64,000 bases of DNA from Psychrobacillus sp044762855 (GTDB taxonomy: Bacteria; Bacillota; Bacilli; Bacillales_A; Planococcaceae). Of this stretch, positions 16,428 through 24,189 are shown one piece after another. The position numbers were made by a program, and so were the translations under genes. The notes under the pieces were generated by a model that was given only the letters and a program-made list of their open reading frames with translations, was not told the origin of the DNA and made no database searches. Location: NCBI RefSeq assembly GCF_044762855.1, contig NZ_JBIWFB010000005.1:124001-188000 (forward strand), given 5' to 3'. Position 1 is the stretch's first letter; each line of letters begins with the position of its first letter.

Positions 16428-16883
16428 TTATTTCAAAAAATATCGTTCGACTTCATTCCAACTATTCAATCGTGTAAATCTATTTTCATTCCTATTATGC
16501 GGGGCTGTAAATAAAATTCGCTCCCCGCAAAAAACGAAATGCTTTTCATTCAAGAAAGGAAAATGCTTTTTTAACCATTGGTATTTAGGTGCTAATGATG
16601 CGGGAAACTCCATAGCCGCCGTAACAATGAAAATATCATATTGCTCACTTAATCGGCGCAATGCCCCTTGACTTCCCTCCATAACATCCAATTCCAGAAA
16701 AAAAGATTCCTCCGCCAAATAATCATTCACTTTCTCTTTAAAACGGTGATCTAGCTCAGATAAAAGTTTTCCATGAAGATGATCCGCCGTATAGTTTGAA
16801 TGAAATTCAGCATTAAATAGCTGTAGACATTTCAAGCTAAAAGCCGAAATTACTTCATCCATATCAATTGCAATGCGTTTCAA
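16428..16883 (-). CDS. 5'(3')-deoxyribonucleotidase-like protein with internal deletion
   Basis: The 151-residue HAD-superfamily protein of the NT5C type begins MKRIAIDMDEV with the nucleophile Asp7 and acid Asp9; T88 (IFIVTAAME) is motif II. The C-terminus (ERILFTAPHN, NRFTRLNSWNEVERYF) matches family members of about 180 residues. However, FVFCG (116-120) runs straight into ERILFTAPHN (121-130). Relatives have about 24 residues there, including the motif III Lys and the motif IV Asp pair (DYLIDDNP). Their loss predicts an inactive or altered enzyme. The start overlaps the upstream ABC-F stop by 4 bases (ATGA), so the genes are coupled. Confidence 0.75.
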   Translation of the reverse strand: MKRIAIDMDEVISAFSLKCLQLFNAEFHSNYTADHLHGKLLSELDHRFKEKVNDYLAEESFFLELDVMEGSQGALRRLSEQYDIFIVTAAMEFPASLAPKYQWLKKHFPFLNEKHFVFCGERILFTAPHNRNENRFTRLNSWNEVERYFLK

Positions 16884-18748
16884 TTTTCATTCTCCATCCA
16901 TTTCTCCAATAATTTCTCTAATAGCTGCTCATGTTGGTTTTTAGTTTCTAGTAATCGCTCGTAATTCTCCCAATCATTTTCCAACTCGATTTGACTATTT
17001 ATTGTATTAATTTCTAATTCTAATGCAGCAATTTCCTCTTCTATTGGTTGAGCATGTTTTATCTTTGTTTGATTGTTCTTTGCTGGTTCCTTTATTTTCA
17101 CTAAGTTAATAGAAGGGGTTTTCGCTTGTAACTCCTCCCATTTTGCACGAGCCCACTCATATGGACCTTCAAAAGTAGTTAACTGCCCTTGATCTAGCCA
17201 TACAGTTCTAGGGAATAATTTGTTTAAAAAGTAGCGATCGTGAGAGACAGCCAGTATTGTTCCTTGGAAGTCTTCCATAGCATCTTCCAATACTTCTCTA
17301 GAATCTATATCTAGATGATTCGTCGGTTCATCTAACATCAATAAATTGATATCTTGATGCATAAGCTGAGCAAGGCGAAGACGCATTCGTTCTCCCCCGC
17401 TTAAATCACCTACTCGTTTAAACACATCGGGTCCGTAAAACATAAATTTAGCTAATATGTGGCGGGCATCCCCTTCAACGACGTTTACTTCACTGCGAAA
17501 CACATCGATTAGTCGAGCTTTCGGATCTGCAATAAGGAAATGCTGTGAAAGAAAGCCAACACGAACATTGCTACCGAGTCGAGCTATTCCTTTATCAACT
17601 GGTACTTCTCCTCGTATTAAATTTAAAATCGTCGACTTACCAGTTCCATTACGCCCGACAATCGCCACCCTGTCCTTCCAATATACATGCAAATTTGCAG
17701 CATCAAGTAATATTTTTTCATCGAATGATTTGCACACATCTTCCATGACAATTACTTCTTTACCGCTCCGCTCGGTAGCTTCAAAAGTCAAATCCATCTT
17801 TTTTGGATCGATTAGCGGTTTTCTTACCTTTTCCATCCGTTCTAAAGCTCTTTCCATATTTCTCGCTTGGCGATGCAAACCAGGATTTGGAGGAACCGCT
17901 TCATTTGCCCATTGTCTTAATCGTTTAATCGCTTCTCTCATTTTCTTTATCTTTTTTTGTTGTTCCTCGTATGCTTGAAACTCTCGGGTGAGTCGCTCTT
18001 CTTTTTCGAGAGTAAAGGCAGAGTAATTTCCATGATAGACCGTTAATTCGCCTTCCTCTAAGTCCGCTACTTTAGTGACGACTTGGTCTAAAAAGTAGCG
18101 ATCATGCGAAATGATGACAACTGTACCACTATAATTAACTAAATATTCCTCTAACCATTCCACCGCAAATAGATCTAAATGATTCGTTGGCTCATCGAGT
18201 AACAGTAAATCTGGTTGTGTAAGTAAAAGTTTCCCTAACAATATCTTCGTCTGTTCGCCGCCACTTAAACTCGAAAATGATTGATACACAAAGCCAGACA
18301 ATTGAAGACCTTGTATAACTTTTTCTATTTCTGTTTCTATTTGATATCCCCCAAGATTCACGAATGCTTCTTGGGCATCACCATAACTTTGAAGTAATTT
18401 ATCCATTTCTTCTGGCTTTGCACTGGACATTTTAACTTCCAGATCTTTCAGTTTTAATTGTATTTCGTTTAATGTCTGGAAAGCACTATTCAACACATCA
18501 AAACCTGTTATGTCAGCCGAAAATAATGGGATTTGCGCCAAATACCCAATCTTCGTTCCTTTTTTAAAATGAATACTTCCTTTATCCGTTGTTTCTATAC
18601 GTGCAATTAATTTAAATAGCGTCGTCTTTCCTGCGCCGTTTCGTCCAACGATAGCAAGCCTATCTCCTGTTTTGATGGAAAGAGACAGATTTTCAAAAAT
18701 TGTATTTCCTCCGAGCATTTTACTAATTTCTTGTATTGTACATATCAT
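16880..18748 (-). CDS. ABC-F family ATPase
   Basis: The 622-residue protein has two ATP-binding cassettes and no membrane segments: Walker A GRNGAGKT (35-42) and GRNGTGKS; signatures LSGGEQTK and LSGGERMR; Walker B LLLLDEPTNHLDL and LLMLDEPTNHLDI. The charged inter-domain linker (ARNMERALERMEKV) and C-terminal coiled coil (about 560-620) are typical. ABC-F proteins bind the ribosomal E site; some protect against ribosome-targeting antibiotics, others are housekeeping. RBS AGGAAG precedes ATG 18748. The leader upstream has a small ORF, terminator and possible antiterminator, as found before several antibiotic-resistance ABC-F genes, so inducible ribosome protection is plausible but unproven. 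Confidence 0.92.
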   Translation of the reverse strand: MICTIQEISKMLGGNTIFENLSLSIKTGDRLAIVGRNGAGKTTLFKLIARIETTDKGSIHFKKGTKIGYLAQIPLFSADITGFDVLNSAFQTLNEIQLKLKDLEVKMSSAKPEEMDKLLQSYGDAQEAFVNLGGYQIETEIEKVIQGLQLSGFVYQSFSSLSGGEQTKILLGKLLLTQPDLLLLDEPTNHLDLFAVEWLEEYLVNYSGTVVIISHDRYFLDQVVTKVADLEEGELTVYHGNYSAFTLEKEERLTREFQAYEEQQKKIKKMREAIKRLRQWANEAVPPNPGLHRQARNMERALERMEKVRKPLIDPKKMDLTFEATERSGKEVIVMEDVCKSFDEKILLDAANLHVYWKDRVAIVGRNGTGKSTILNLIRGEVPVDKGIARLGSNVRVGFLSQHFLIADPKARLIDVFRSEVNVVEGDARHILAKFMFYGPDVFKRVGDLSGGERMRLRLAQLMHQDINLLMLDEPTNHLDIDSREVLEDAMEDFQGTILAVSHDRYFLNKLFPRTVWLDQGQLTTFEGPYEWARAKWEELQAKTPSINLVKIKEPAKNNQTKIKHAQPIEEEIAALELEINTINSQIELENDWENYERLLETKNQHEQLLEKLLEKWMENEN

Positions 18749-18796
18749 ATTGTTCGCTTCCTTTTCTTTTTAATCAGCTGGAAGCATTTTTCTGCA

Positions 18797-18831
18797 CAAA
18801 AAAAGACTGCCTGAAAAGCAGTCTTTTCCAT
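18797..18831 (-). terminator. attenuator terminator upstream of ABC-F gene
   Basis: 10-bp stem (18801-18810 with 18818-18827) plus T run on the minus strand, lying between the leader ORF and the ABC-F start. Its 5' side (18819-18831) can pair instead with 18892-18903 in the leader ORF. Confidence 0.8.
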
Positions 18832-18860
18832 AGATGCATGGTTCAGAAAGAATGACTTTA

Positions 18861-18992
18861 TCAGCTGTGAGATTCATTAAATTTGCTAAAAATGGACAGA
18901 CTGGTCCCGTTGTCAGCAATTTCATGAGTAATCGCACAAGAAATGGATAAAAATTCCAATATAAATCTATGTGCATTCACAGCGTTTTTCAT
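18861..18992 (-). CDS. 43-aa leader ORF of the ABC-F gene
   Basis: ATG 18992 follows a strong GGAGGTGA at about seven bases; the frame ends at TGA 18861, before the terminator and the ABC-F gene. The peptide begins MKNAVNAHRFILEF and is not recognised. Codons 30-34 contain CAGTCTGTCCAT, which can pair with the 5' side of the terminator. A translated leader that senses stalled ribosomes and blocks termination is the favoured reading; an independent small protein is possible. Confidence 0.6.
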   Translation of the reverse strand: MKNAVNAHRFILEFLSISCAITHEIADNGTSLSIFSKFNESHS

Positions 18993-19026
18993 TCTTTCTT
19001 CACCTCCATTCAGTATAGTTAAATTA

Positions 19027-19055
19027 ATAGTATCACGATTTTTCTAATAATTCAA
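19027..19055 (-). promoter_or_regulatory. promoter of the leader ORF / ABC-F transcript
   Basis: Minus strand TTGAAT (19055-19050), 17-bp spacer, TACTAT (19032-19027), about 35 bases upstream of the leader ORF start. Confidence 0.75.
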
Positions 19056-19059
19056 TGGA

Positions 19060-19287
19060 TTATTCAGTTGGTTTTTCAAATGTTGGATCATTCATATCAT
19101 CACCAGTGTCCGGTATACCAAGGTCATTTTCTTGATTTACTTCTTCATTTCCGGTGTTCGGTAAGTCTGTTTCACGGCTATCCATTTGTGTTTCTGGATT
19201 TGCGGGATCATTTGAATCTCGATTGTTTCCGCAAGCCGATAGCATGAGTAATGAAACAAGTAACACTAGCGAAATTCTTTTGTTCAT
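19060..19287 (-). CDS. small acidic lipoprotein
   Basis: The 75-residue protein has a lipoprotein signal (MNKRISLVLLVSLLMLSAC; lipobox LSAC, Cys19) and a short, acidic, Asn/Asp/Glu-rich tail without an obvious fold. It is anchored on the outer face of the membrane. RBS AGGAGG precedes ATG 19287. Function unknown. Confidence 0.8.
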   Translation of the reverse strand: MNKRISLVLLVSLLMLSACGNNRDSNDPANPETQMDSRETDLPNTGNEEVNQENDLGIPDTGDDMNDPTFEKPTE

Positions 19288-19340
19288 TTATTTTCCTCCT
19301 ATTTTTTCGTTAGGATGTGCTTATTTAGCAGCTTTATACA

Positions 19341-19374
19341 AAAAAGAAAAACCCCAGCATTTTCACTGGAGTTT
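19341..19374 (-). terminator. terminator of the Spo0M-like gene
   Basis: 9-bp stem with one mismatch (19349-19357 with 19366-19374), followed on the minus strand by TTTTCTTTTTT. Confidence 0.7.
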
Positions 19375-19384
19375 ACACATTTTC

Positions 19385-19780
19385 TTATTCTTCTATATCG
19401 AAGTAAATTTCATCTTCATCGCTGAACTCTTTGCCATTTTCAAATAAAACAGTCGTTCGTAAAATTAATTTGGAGAATTCCTCTGCTTCATCTGGTATCC
19501 ATCTTTCATCGGGCATAATTTCAAAAGGAATCATTTGCATATCTTTTGAAGCTACCGATCCCACTAATTCTATCGAATGTTTGGAGATAATTTCAGAAAC
19601 ATGCTCGTTTCTTACTTTAAAAACCTCTAGTTTAATATTCTCAACGGATTCATCATCATGCACACCCTCTATATAAATAGTGCCAGAAAGATTAATACCG
19701 TGTTCAATATAAGGATGGTCTACCACCGTATCAATTTTAATCGATTGTACTACTATAGAAGATTCAAACTTCTTTGCCAT
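19385..19780 (-). CDS. Spo0M-like (arrestin-fold) protein, short form
   Basis: The 131-residue protein is beta-strand rich: KIDTVVDHPYIEHGINLSGT, KHSIELVGSVASKD and IPFEIMPDERWIP recall sporulation-control protein Spo0M. It is about half the length of B. subtilis Spo0M (258), so it would cover only one arrestin-like lobe. ATG 19780 is chosen because the TTG at 19789 is too close to GGTGG. It lies immediately downstream of the AI-2E transporter gene, so the two are probably co-transcribed. Confidence 0.55.
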   Translation of the reverse strand: MAKKFESSIVVQSIKIDTVVDHPYIEHGINLSGTIYIEGVHDDESVENIKLEVFKVRNEHVSEIISKHSIELVGSVASKDMQMIPFEIMPDERWIPDEAEEFSKLILRTTVLFENGKEFSDEDEIYFDIEE

Positions 19781-19785
19781 TACTC

Positions 19786-20991
19786 TCAATCCACCTTGTT
19801 GTTTGTATGCTCATATTGATTTTCTAAATTCGGTTCAAATCTATTATACCGCTTTTTAAATAGAGTATATAGATGCGAAACAATTACTTTCAGTATTGCA
19901 TATCCTGGAATACCTAATACTACACCGGGTACTCCAAATAATGCGCCTGAAGTAATTAATACAAAAATAATTGTAATCGGATGAACATGGAGTGATTTCC
20001 CCATAATTTGTGGAGAGATAAATTTCCCTTCTACAAATTGAACTACTGTCCACACAATTGCAAGTTTTACTAACATCAAAGGATCCGATGACACAAGAGC
20101 AATAATAACAGCCGGAGTTATGGCAATGACCGGTCCTAAGTAAGGTACAACACTTGTTACCATAGCAATAACACCAAGAAGTAACGCATAATCCATTCCA
20201 ATGATCGTAAAACCGATAAATATCATAAACCCGATACACATAGACACCAAAATTTGCCCTTGAATATAGGCACTGATTTGGTTATCAATACTTCGGAAGA
20301 CAGATTGAAAATCGTCCCGCATGCGTGGTGGAAAAACTTTTATCACAAATCTCGGAAGTTTTTCTCCATCTTTTAGCAAGTAAAAAAGGATAAACGGCAC
20401 CATGATTATAGATAAAACAAAGCTCGTTACTGCTCCGACAACAGATGTAATGCCAGTTGCTACACTTGTAATTGTGCTTTGAAATAATTTCCCCACTTCT
20501 GCAGGAACATTTTTCAACATTTGCATTGCATCTTGTTCAATTTGTAAATAATAGTCCGCTACAAACGAGCTTCTTAAAAAGCTGTCTAAAGAATTCAGTA
20601 ACTGAATCAGGTAGACAGGTAATTCCTCGACTAACCTAGTAGACTGTGATTTTAAAAATGGAACGACTAAAAATACGAGTAAAGTGATTAATCCAATTAA
20701 TGCTAGGAAGATGATTAATATACCCCATACTCTCGGAATTTTTATCTTCTCGATCAGTCGCAAAATGGGACGCAATAAATAATATGCTATGACTGCTAGA
20801 ATAACGGGTAAAACGATGTTACCTAGAAATATCGTTAACGGACTAAAGATAAACGACACTTTACCATATACCATAATTATTAGCCCGATCAACAATATTA
20901 AAATAAACGTGAAGAACGTATTACGTCCTCCTAAAAATTTTATGTATCTTGTAGAAAAAAAAGAAGGTTTTTCAGGCTCCACTTTTATCAA
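19786..20991 (-). CDS. AI-2E family transporter
   Basis: A polytopic membrane protein of about 401 residues with the AI-2E/DUF20 pattern: N-terminal hydrophobic pairs (FTFILILLIGLIIMVYG, PVILAVIAYYLLRP), an amphipathic middle region, and the conserved C-terminal block VPYLGPVIAITPAVIIAL and QFVEGKFISPQIMG. Bacillus paralogs (YdbI, YueF, YtvI) are poorly characterised; some family members act as Na+/H+ antiporters. The likely start is TTG 20991 just after AAAGGGTG; the longer frame to 21042 has no RBS. Confidence 0.85.
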   Translation of the reverse strand: MIKVEPEKPSFFSTRYIKFLGGRNTFFTFILILLIGLIIMVYGKVSFIFSPLTIFLGNIVLPVILAVIAYYLLRPILRLIEKIKIPRVWGILIIFLALIGLITLLVFLVVPFLKSQSTRLVEELPVYLIQLLNSLDSFLRSSFVADYYLQIEQDAMQMLKNVPAEVGKLFQSTITSVATGITSVVGAVTSFVLSIIMVPFILFYLLKDGEKLPRFVIKVFPPRMRDDFQSVFRSIDNQISAYIQGQILVSMCIGFMIFIGFTIIGMDYALLLGVIAMVTSVVPYLGPVIAITPAVIIALVSSDPLMLVKLAIVWTVVQFVEGKFISPQIMGKSLHVHPITIIFVLITSGALFGVPGVVLGIPGYAILKVIVSHLYTLFKKRYNRFEPNLENQYEHTNNKVD

Positions 20992-21056
20992 ACACCCTTT
21001 CTTTATATAGTTTATTTTACGGACGAATGAAAAGATTGGCAAATGTTAAAGCATTA

Positions 21057-21998
21057 TTATTTTTCTAAAAAGTCATTGATGGCTTGCTTGTTTTTTTCCT
21101 TGTTTATTTCAATGACTGAACCAGCATGTTTATAGCTAGAAAAGGAGTATGTTCCTTCAACTGGTATTGTTAATTTTTCCATTTTTAATTTTCCACTGAT
21201 AAGTGCATCGACAATGCGTTTTGCTTTATCCGTTCTAGAATAATCTGTTTCGATATACCCTTCAGCAGCTCCTAAAAACTTCGGTGTATTGGATAAGTTT
21301 CCAATTGATAAAATTTCGTTTTTTAATGCTTCCATTACTATTTGTTGTCTTGCAACTCGTCCAAAATCACCTTCTGCATCCGCGCGGAACCTCGCATAAC
21401 CAAGCAGCTCTTTACCTGTTAAGTTTTGCTGGCCTTGGACTAGTGTAACGCCGATTTTCTCTGACATATCTTTTTCCACATTTATCGGGACGCCGTTTGG
21501 AGAAAGTATGTCTACAAGTGATTCAAAGCTACTAAAATCGATTAACGCATAATGATGAATCGGTAGATCAAACATTTGTTGAATCGTGTTCTTTAATAAT
21601 TGAACACCATCTAGATAATAGGCTGTATTCAATTTATACGATTGATAGCCAGGAATATCTGCATATATATCCCGCATAAAGGAAATGACCTTGACATCAT
21701 TATCTTTTTTATCCCAAGAAACGAGCATCATCGTATCCGAGCGTGCTTGTTTTTGACCTCTTGAGTCTACTCCAAGCACTAATATATTTTCTCGATCTCC
21801 TGGTTGTTGCTTATCCCCTTCAAAATCAATCGTTAAATCAACTTCTTTGTTCGCTAATTTGTATCCACTGGAATATTGGATAATTGTATATATTCCACTT
21901 ACTAATAGAGCTAAAACAAGAAATAACGTAAAGACTCGTCCTACTCGAAGTCTCTTTTTTCGCTTATGTCTTGTTCGTGTTTGTCGTTCTTCTTTCAT
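21057..21998 (-). CDS. LCP (LytR-CpsA-Psr) family cell-wall ligase
   Basis: The 313-residue protein has a basic cytoplasmic N-terminus (RTRHKRKKRLRVGR), one membrane helix (about 21-43) and an extracellular LCP domain: ILVLGVDSRGQKQARSDTMM, FMRDIYADIPGYQSYKLNTAY and GYARFRADAEGDFGRVARQQ, containing the Arg/Asp residues that bind polyprenyl pyrophosphate and Mg. LCP enzymes attach teichoic acids or other glycopolymers to peptidoglycan. RBS AAAGGAG precedes ATG 21998. Confidence 0.92.
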   Translation of the reverse strand: MKEERQTRTRHKRKKRLRVGRVFTLFLVLALLVSGIYTIIQYSSGYKLANKEVDLTIDFEGDKQQPGDRENILVLGVDSRGQKQARSDTMMLVSWDKKDNDVKVISFMRDIYADIPGYQSYKLNTAYYLDGVQLLKNTIQQMFDLPIHHYALIDFSSFESLVDILSPNGVPINVEKDMSEKIGVTLVQGQQNLTGKELLGYARFRADAEGDFGRVARQQIVMEALKNEILSIGNLSNTPKFLGAAEGYIETDYSRTDKAKRIVDALISGKLKMEKLTIPVEGTYSFSSYKHAGSVIEINKEKNKQAINDFLEK

Positions 21999-22119
21999 GT
22001 TGAAATCGCTCCTTTATATATTAATAATAACGTATTTTCTACCTTTAAGTTTCGGAATTTTGTACATTTTAGCATCTCATGGTAAAATTCAAAATGCAAC
22101 AATGGGAGGAATGATAATA

Positions 22120-22635
22120 ATGGAAAAAGCAACATTTGCAGGTGGCTGTTTTTGGTGCATGGTCAAACCATTTGATACATGGGATGGCATACATAAAGTA
22201 ACTTCTGGCTATATGGGGGGACATGTCGAAAACCCAACATATGAGGACGTAAAAAAAGGGACTTCCGGTCATTTGGAAGTGGTCGAAATTCAATATGATC
22301 CGACTATCTTTTCGTACAATGAGCTACTTCAAATATTTTGGCAACAGATTGACCCGACAGATGCAGGAGGTCAGTTCCAAGACCGCGGAGAAAGCTATAA
22401 GTCAGCCATATTTGTACATACAGATGAACAACGAGAGCTTGCAGAACAATCGAAAGAACAACTAGCATCAAGTGGCAAGTTTTCTAAACCGATCGTAACA
22501 GAAATTAGAGAAGCAAAAATCTTCTACGAAGCAGAAGATTATCACCAAGACTTTTATAAAAAGAGCCCTGACCACTATAAAGAAGATAGAGCACAATCGG
22601 GCCGAGACGAATTCATCCAAAAGCATTGGAAGTAA
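22120..22635 (+). CDS. msrA: peptide-methionine (S)-S-oxide reductase (copy 1)
   Basis: The 171-residue MsrA reduces the S epimer of methionine sulfoxide in proteins. It begins MEKATFAGGCFWCMVKPFDT; the Cys of GGCFWC is the nucleophile. QIDPTDAGGQFQDRGESYKS and AEDYHQDFYKK complete the signature. ATG 22120 lies nine bases after GGGAGG; upstream in-frame ATGs overlap the RBS. A second, more msrB-linked copy lies at 63321-63845; the first residues of both are nearly identical. No msrB neighbour here. Confidence 0.95.
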   Translation: MEKATFAGGCFWCMVKPFDTWDGIHKVTSGYMGGHVENPTYEDVKKGTSGHLEVVEIQYDPTIFSYNELLQIFWQQIDPTDAGGQFQDRGESYKSAIFVHTDEQRELAEQSKEQLASSGKFSKPIVTEIREAKIFYEAEDYHQDFYKKSPDHYKEDRAQSGRDEFIQKHWK

Positions 22636-22672
22636 AGAACAGAGCTAGTATATTATTGCTAGCTCTGTTCTT
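22635..22672. terminator. bidirectional terminator
   Basis: 14-bp perfect stem (22635-22648 with 22659-22672) between convergent msrA and the GGDEF gene. Confidence 0.8.
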
Positions 22673-24005
22673 CCTCAAATTTGACAATTAAATCTCTGCC
22701 TAATTCTTTTGCTTTATATAATGCCTGATCTGCTTGCTTTATCATTACATCTACTGTAGTATCCACGGCACTATTCGAAATTCCGGCAGAAAATGTAATC
22801 ATAATGGAATATTTTTTTATCAACAATGGCTTTTTCGCGAAATTTTTCTGCAAGCGCTGCAATATATCTAACGCTTGTACATCTGTTGTTTCAGGAAAGA
22901 TTATAAAAAACTCTTCCCCTCCCCATCTTCCAACAATATCTTGCCCGCGTACGTTTTGCTGGATAAATGCGGCAAATAACTTTAATGTTTCATCTCCAAC
23001 TGAATGCCCATACGTATCATTCACTCGCTTGAAAAAATCTAGATCAATGATTGCAATGGAATAGGAATTGTTATTTATATTTTGGGCTTGTTGCGCCTCT
23101 TCTAGTTCTTCTAAAATTTTCCTTCTATTAAATAAAGATGTCAACGGATCCGTAATAGAGAGCTCTTTTATTTGTTTCAATAGTATTTCTAACTCTTCAT
23201 TTCTTTTTAATAGCAGTGCTGCTGTATTTTTTTGCTCTGTAATATCAACATGTGTCCCAATCATTACTTTTTTTAGCTGATAGTCTTGGATGAAAATGAT
23301 TTTTCCTCGCGACAAAATCCAACGATACGTCCCATTTTTATGAAGCATGCGAAATTCCGACTCATATTTTTCTATTTCTCCAGCAGAATATTGCTCTAAT
23401 ATTGCCCTAGCTTTCTGCAAGTCTTCTACATGCATAAGTCGTTCCCATTCGTCAAATGTATTGGCAATTTCTTTTGGTTCATAGCCAAGCATTCTCTTCC
23501 AATCATCCGAATAAAACATGCGATTTTGTCCTGGATCCCATTCCCATACGCCTTCTTCCGCATTTTCTATGGCAACTTGATAGCGGGTAGCTAAAAGTTC
23601 TTTTTCATTTAGCTGTTTGATCAATGCCGTTTCATCAATCACATACGTGTACACGGAGCGCAAATTGGATAGTATATCTTCTTCTTGAATATAACTATAG
23701 GTACGGATATATCTTACTTGTTTATCTTTTGAATAGATTTCATAGGATTCATACCAAAAGCTATCTTCTTGTTCAATATGCCTTTTCAAGTTGGATATAA
23801 AAATGGCTTGATGCTCTTCTATAAAAATATCAATCAATCTTGTCGTTCCATTAATTAGTTCCTCTACAGAATAACCGAATATTGGTTCTACATTTGGCGA
23901 AACAAAGTCAATCGGATTCATTTTTTCATCCCAAAACCAGTGCATAAAAATAATAGGTCCCGTTCTTATCGCTTGTTGAAAAGCTCCATGAAAATAATGA
24001 TTCAA
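22659..24005 (-). CDS. PAS-PAS-GGDEF diguanylate cyclase
   Basis: The 448-residue soluble protein has two PAS-like domains (first with VSPNVEPIFGYSVEELING; second with EWDPGQNRMFYSDDWKRMLG, then PAC-like HVDITEQK) and a C-terminal GGDEF domain with an intact active site GRWGGEEF and DPLTSLFNRR at its start. It should make cyclic di-GMP from GTP in response to an unknown PAS input. The start is TTG 24005, five bases after GAGGTGA; the frame to 24191 would overlap the divergent ABC-F start and is rejected. Confidence 0.9.
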   Translation of the reverse strand: MNHYFHGAFQQAIRTGPIIFMHWFWDEKMNPIDFVSPNVEPIFGYSVEELINGTTRLIDIFIEEHQAIFISNLKRHIEQEDSFWYESYEIYSKDKQVRYIRTYSYIQEEDILSNLRSVYTYVIDETALIKQLNEKELLATRYQVAIENAEEGVWEWDPGQNRMFYSDDWKRMLGYEPKEIANTFDEWERLMHVEDLQKARAILEQYSAGEIEKYESEFRMLHKNGTYRWILSRGKIIFIQDYQLKKVMIGTHVDITEQKNTAALLLKRNEELEILLKQIKELSITDPLTSLFNRRKILEELEEAQQAQNINNNSYSIAIIDLDFFKRVNDTYGHSVGDETLKLFAAFIQQNVRGQDIVGRWGGEEFFIIFPETTDVQALDILQRLQKNFAKKPLLIKKYSIMITFSAGISNSAVDTTVDVMIKQADQALYKAKELGRDLIVKFEEEQS

Positions 24006-24036
24006 TTGACTCACCTCGGTATCATTTTTTATTTCT

Positions 24037-24066
24037 ATTTTACTACTAAATTCCGCTAAAATCCAA
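24037..24066 (-). promoter_or_regulatory. promoter of the PAS-GGDEF gene
   Basis: Minus strand TTGGAT (24066-24061), 18-bp spacer, TAAAAT (24042-24037), upstream of TTG 24005. It supports the shorter start. Confidence 0.6.
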
Positions 24067-24189
24067 CATATGACTAATAATTCTGAATATTCTTTATGTA
24101 AATATCGATCATTTATTTTGCTTTCAAAATACCTTGTTTCGCGGAATCGTGCTATAATAAGAGCATTGTGAATTTTAGGAGGTACTAGC

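Noticed and set aside
18770..18976. 68-codon minus-strand ORF upstream of the ABC-F gene
   Set aside because: Its 3' part reads through the terminator hairpin and its start has no RBS; the overlapping 43-codon frame with GGAGGTGA is the better candidate.
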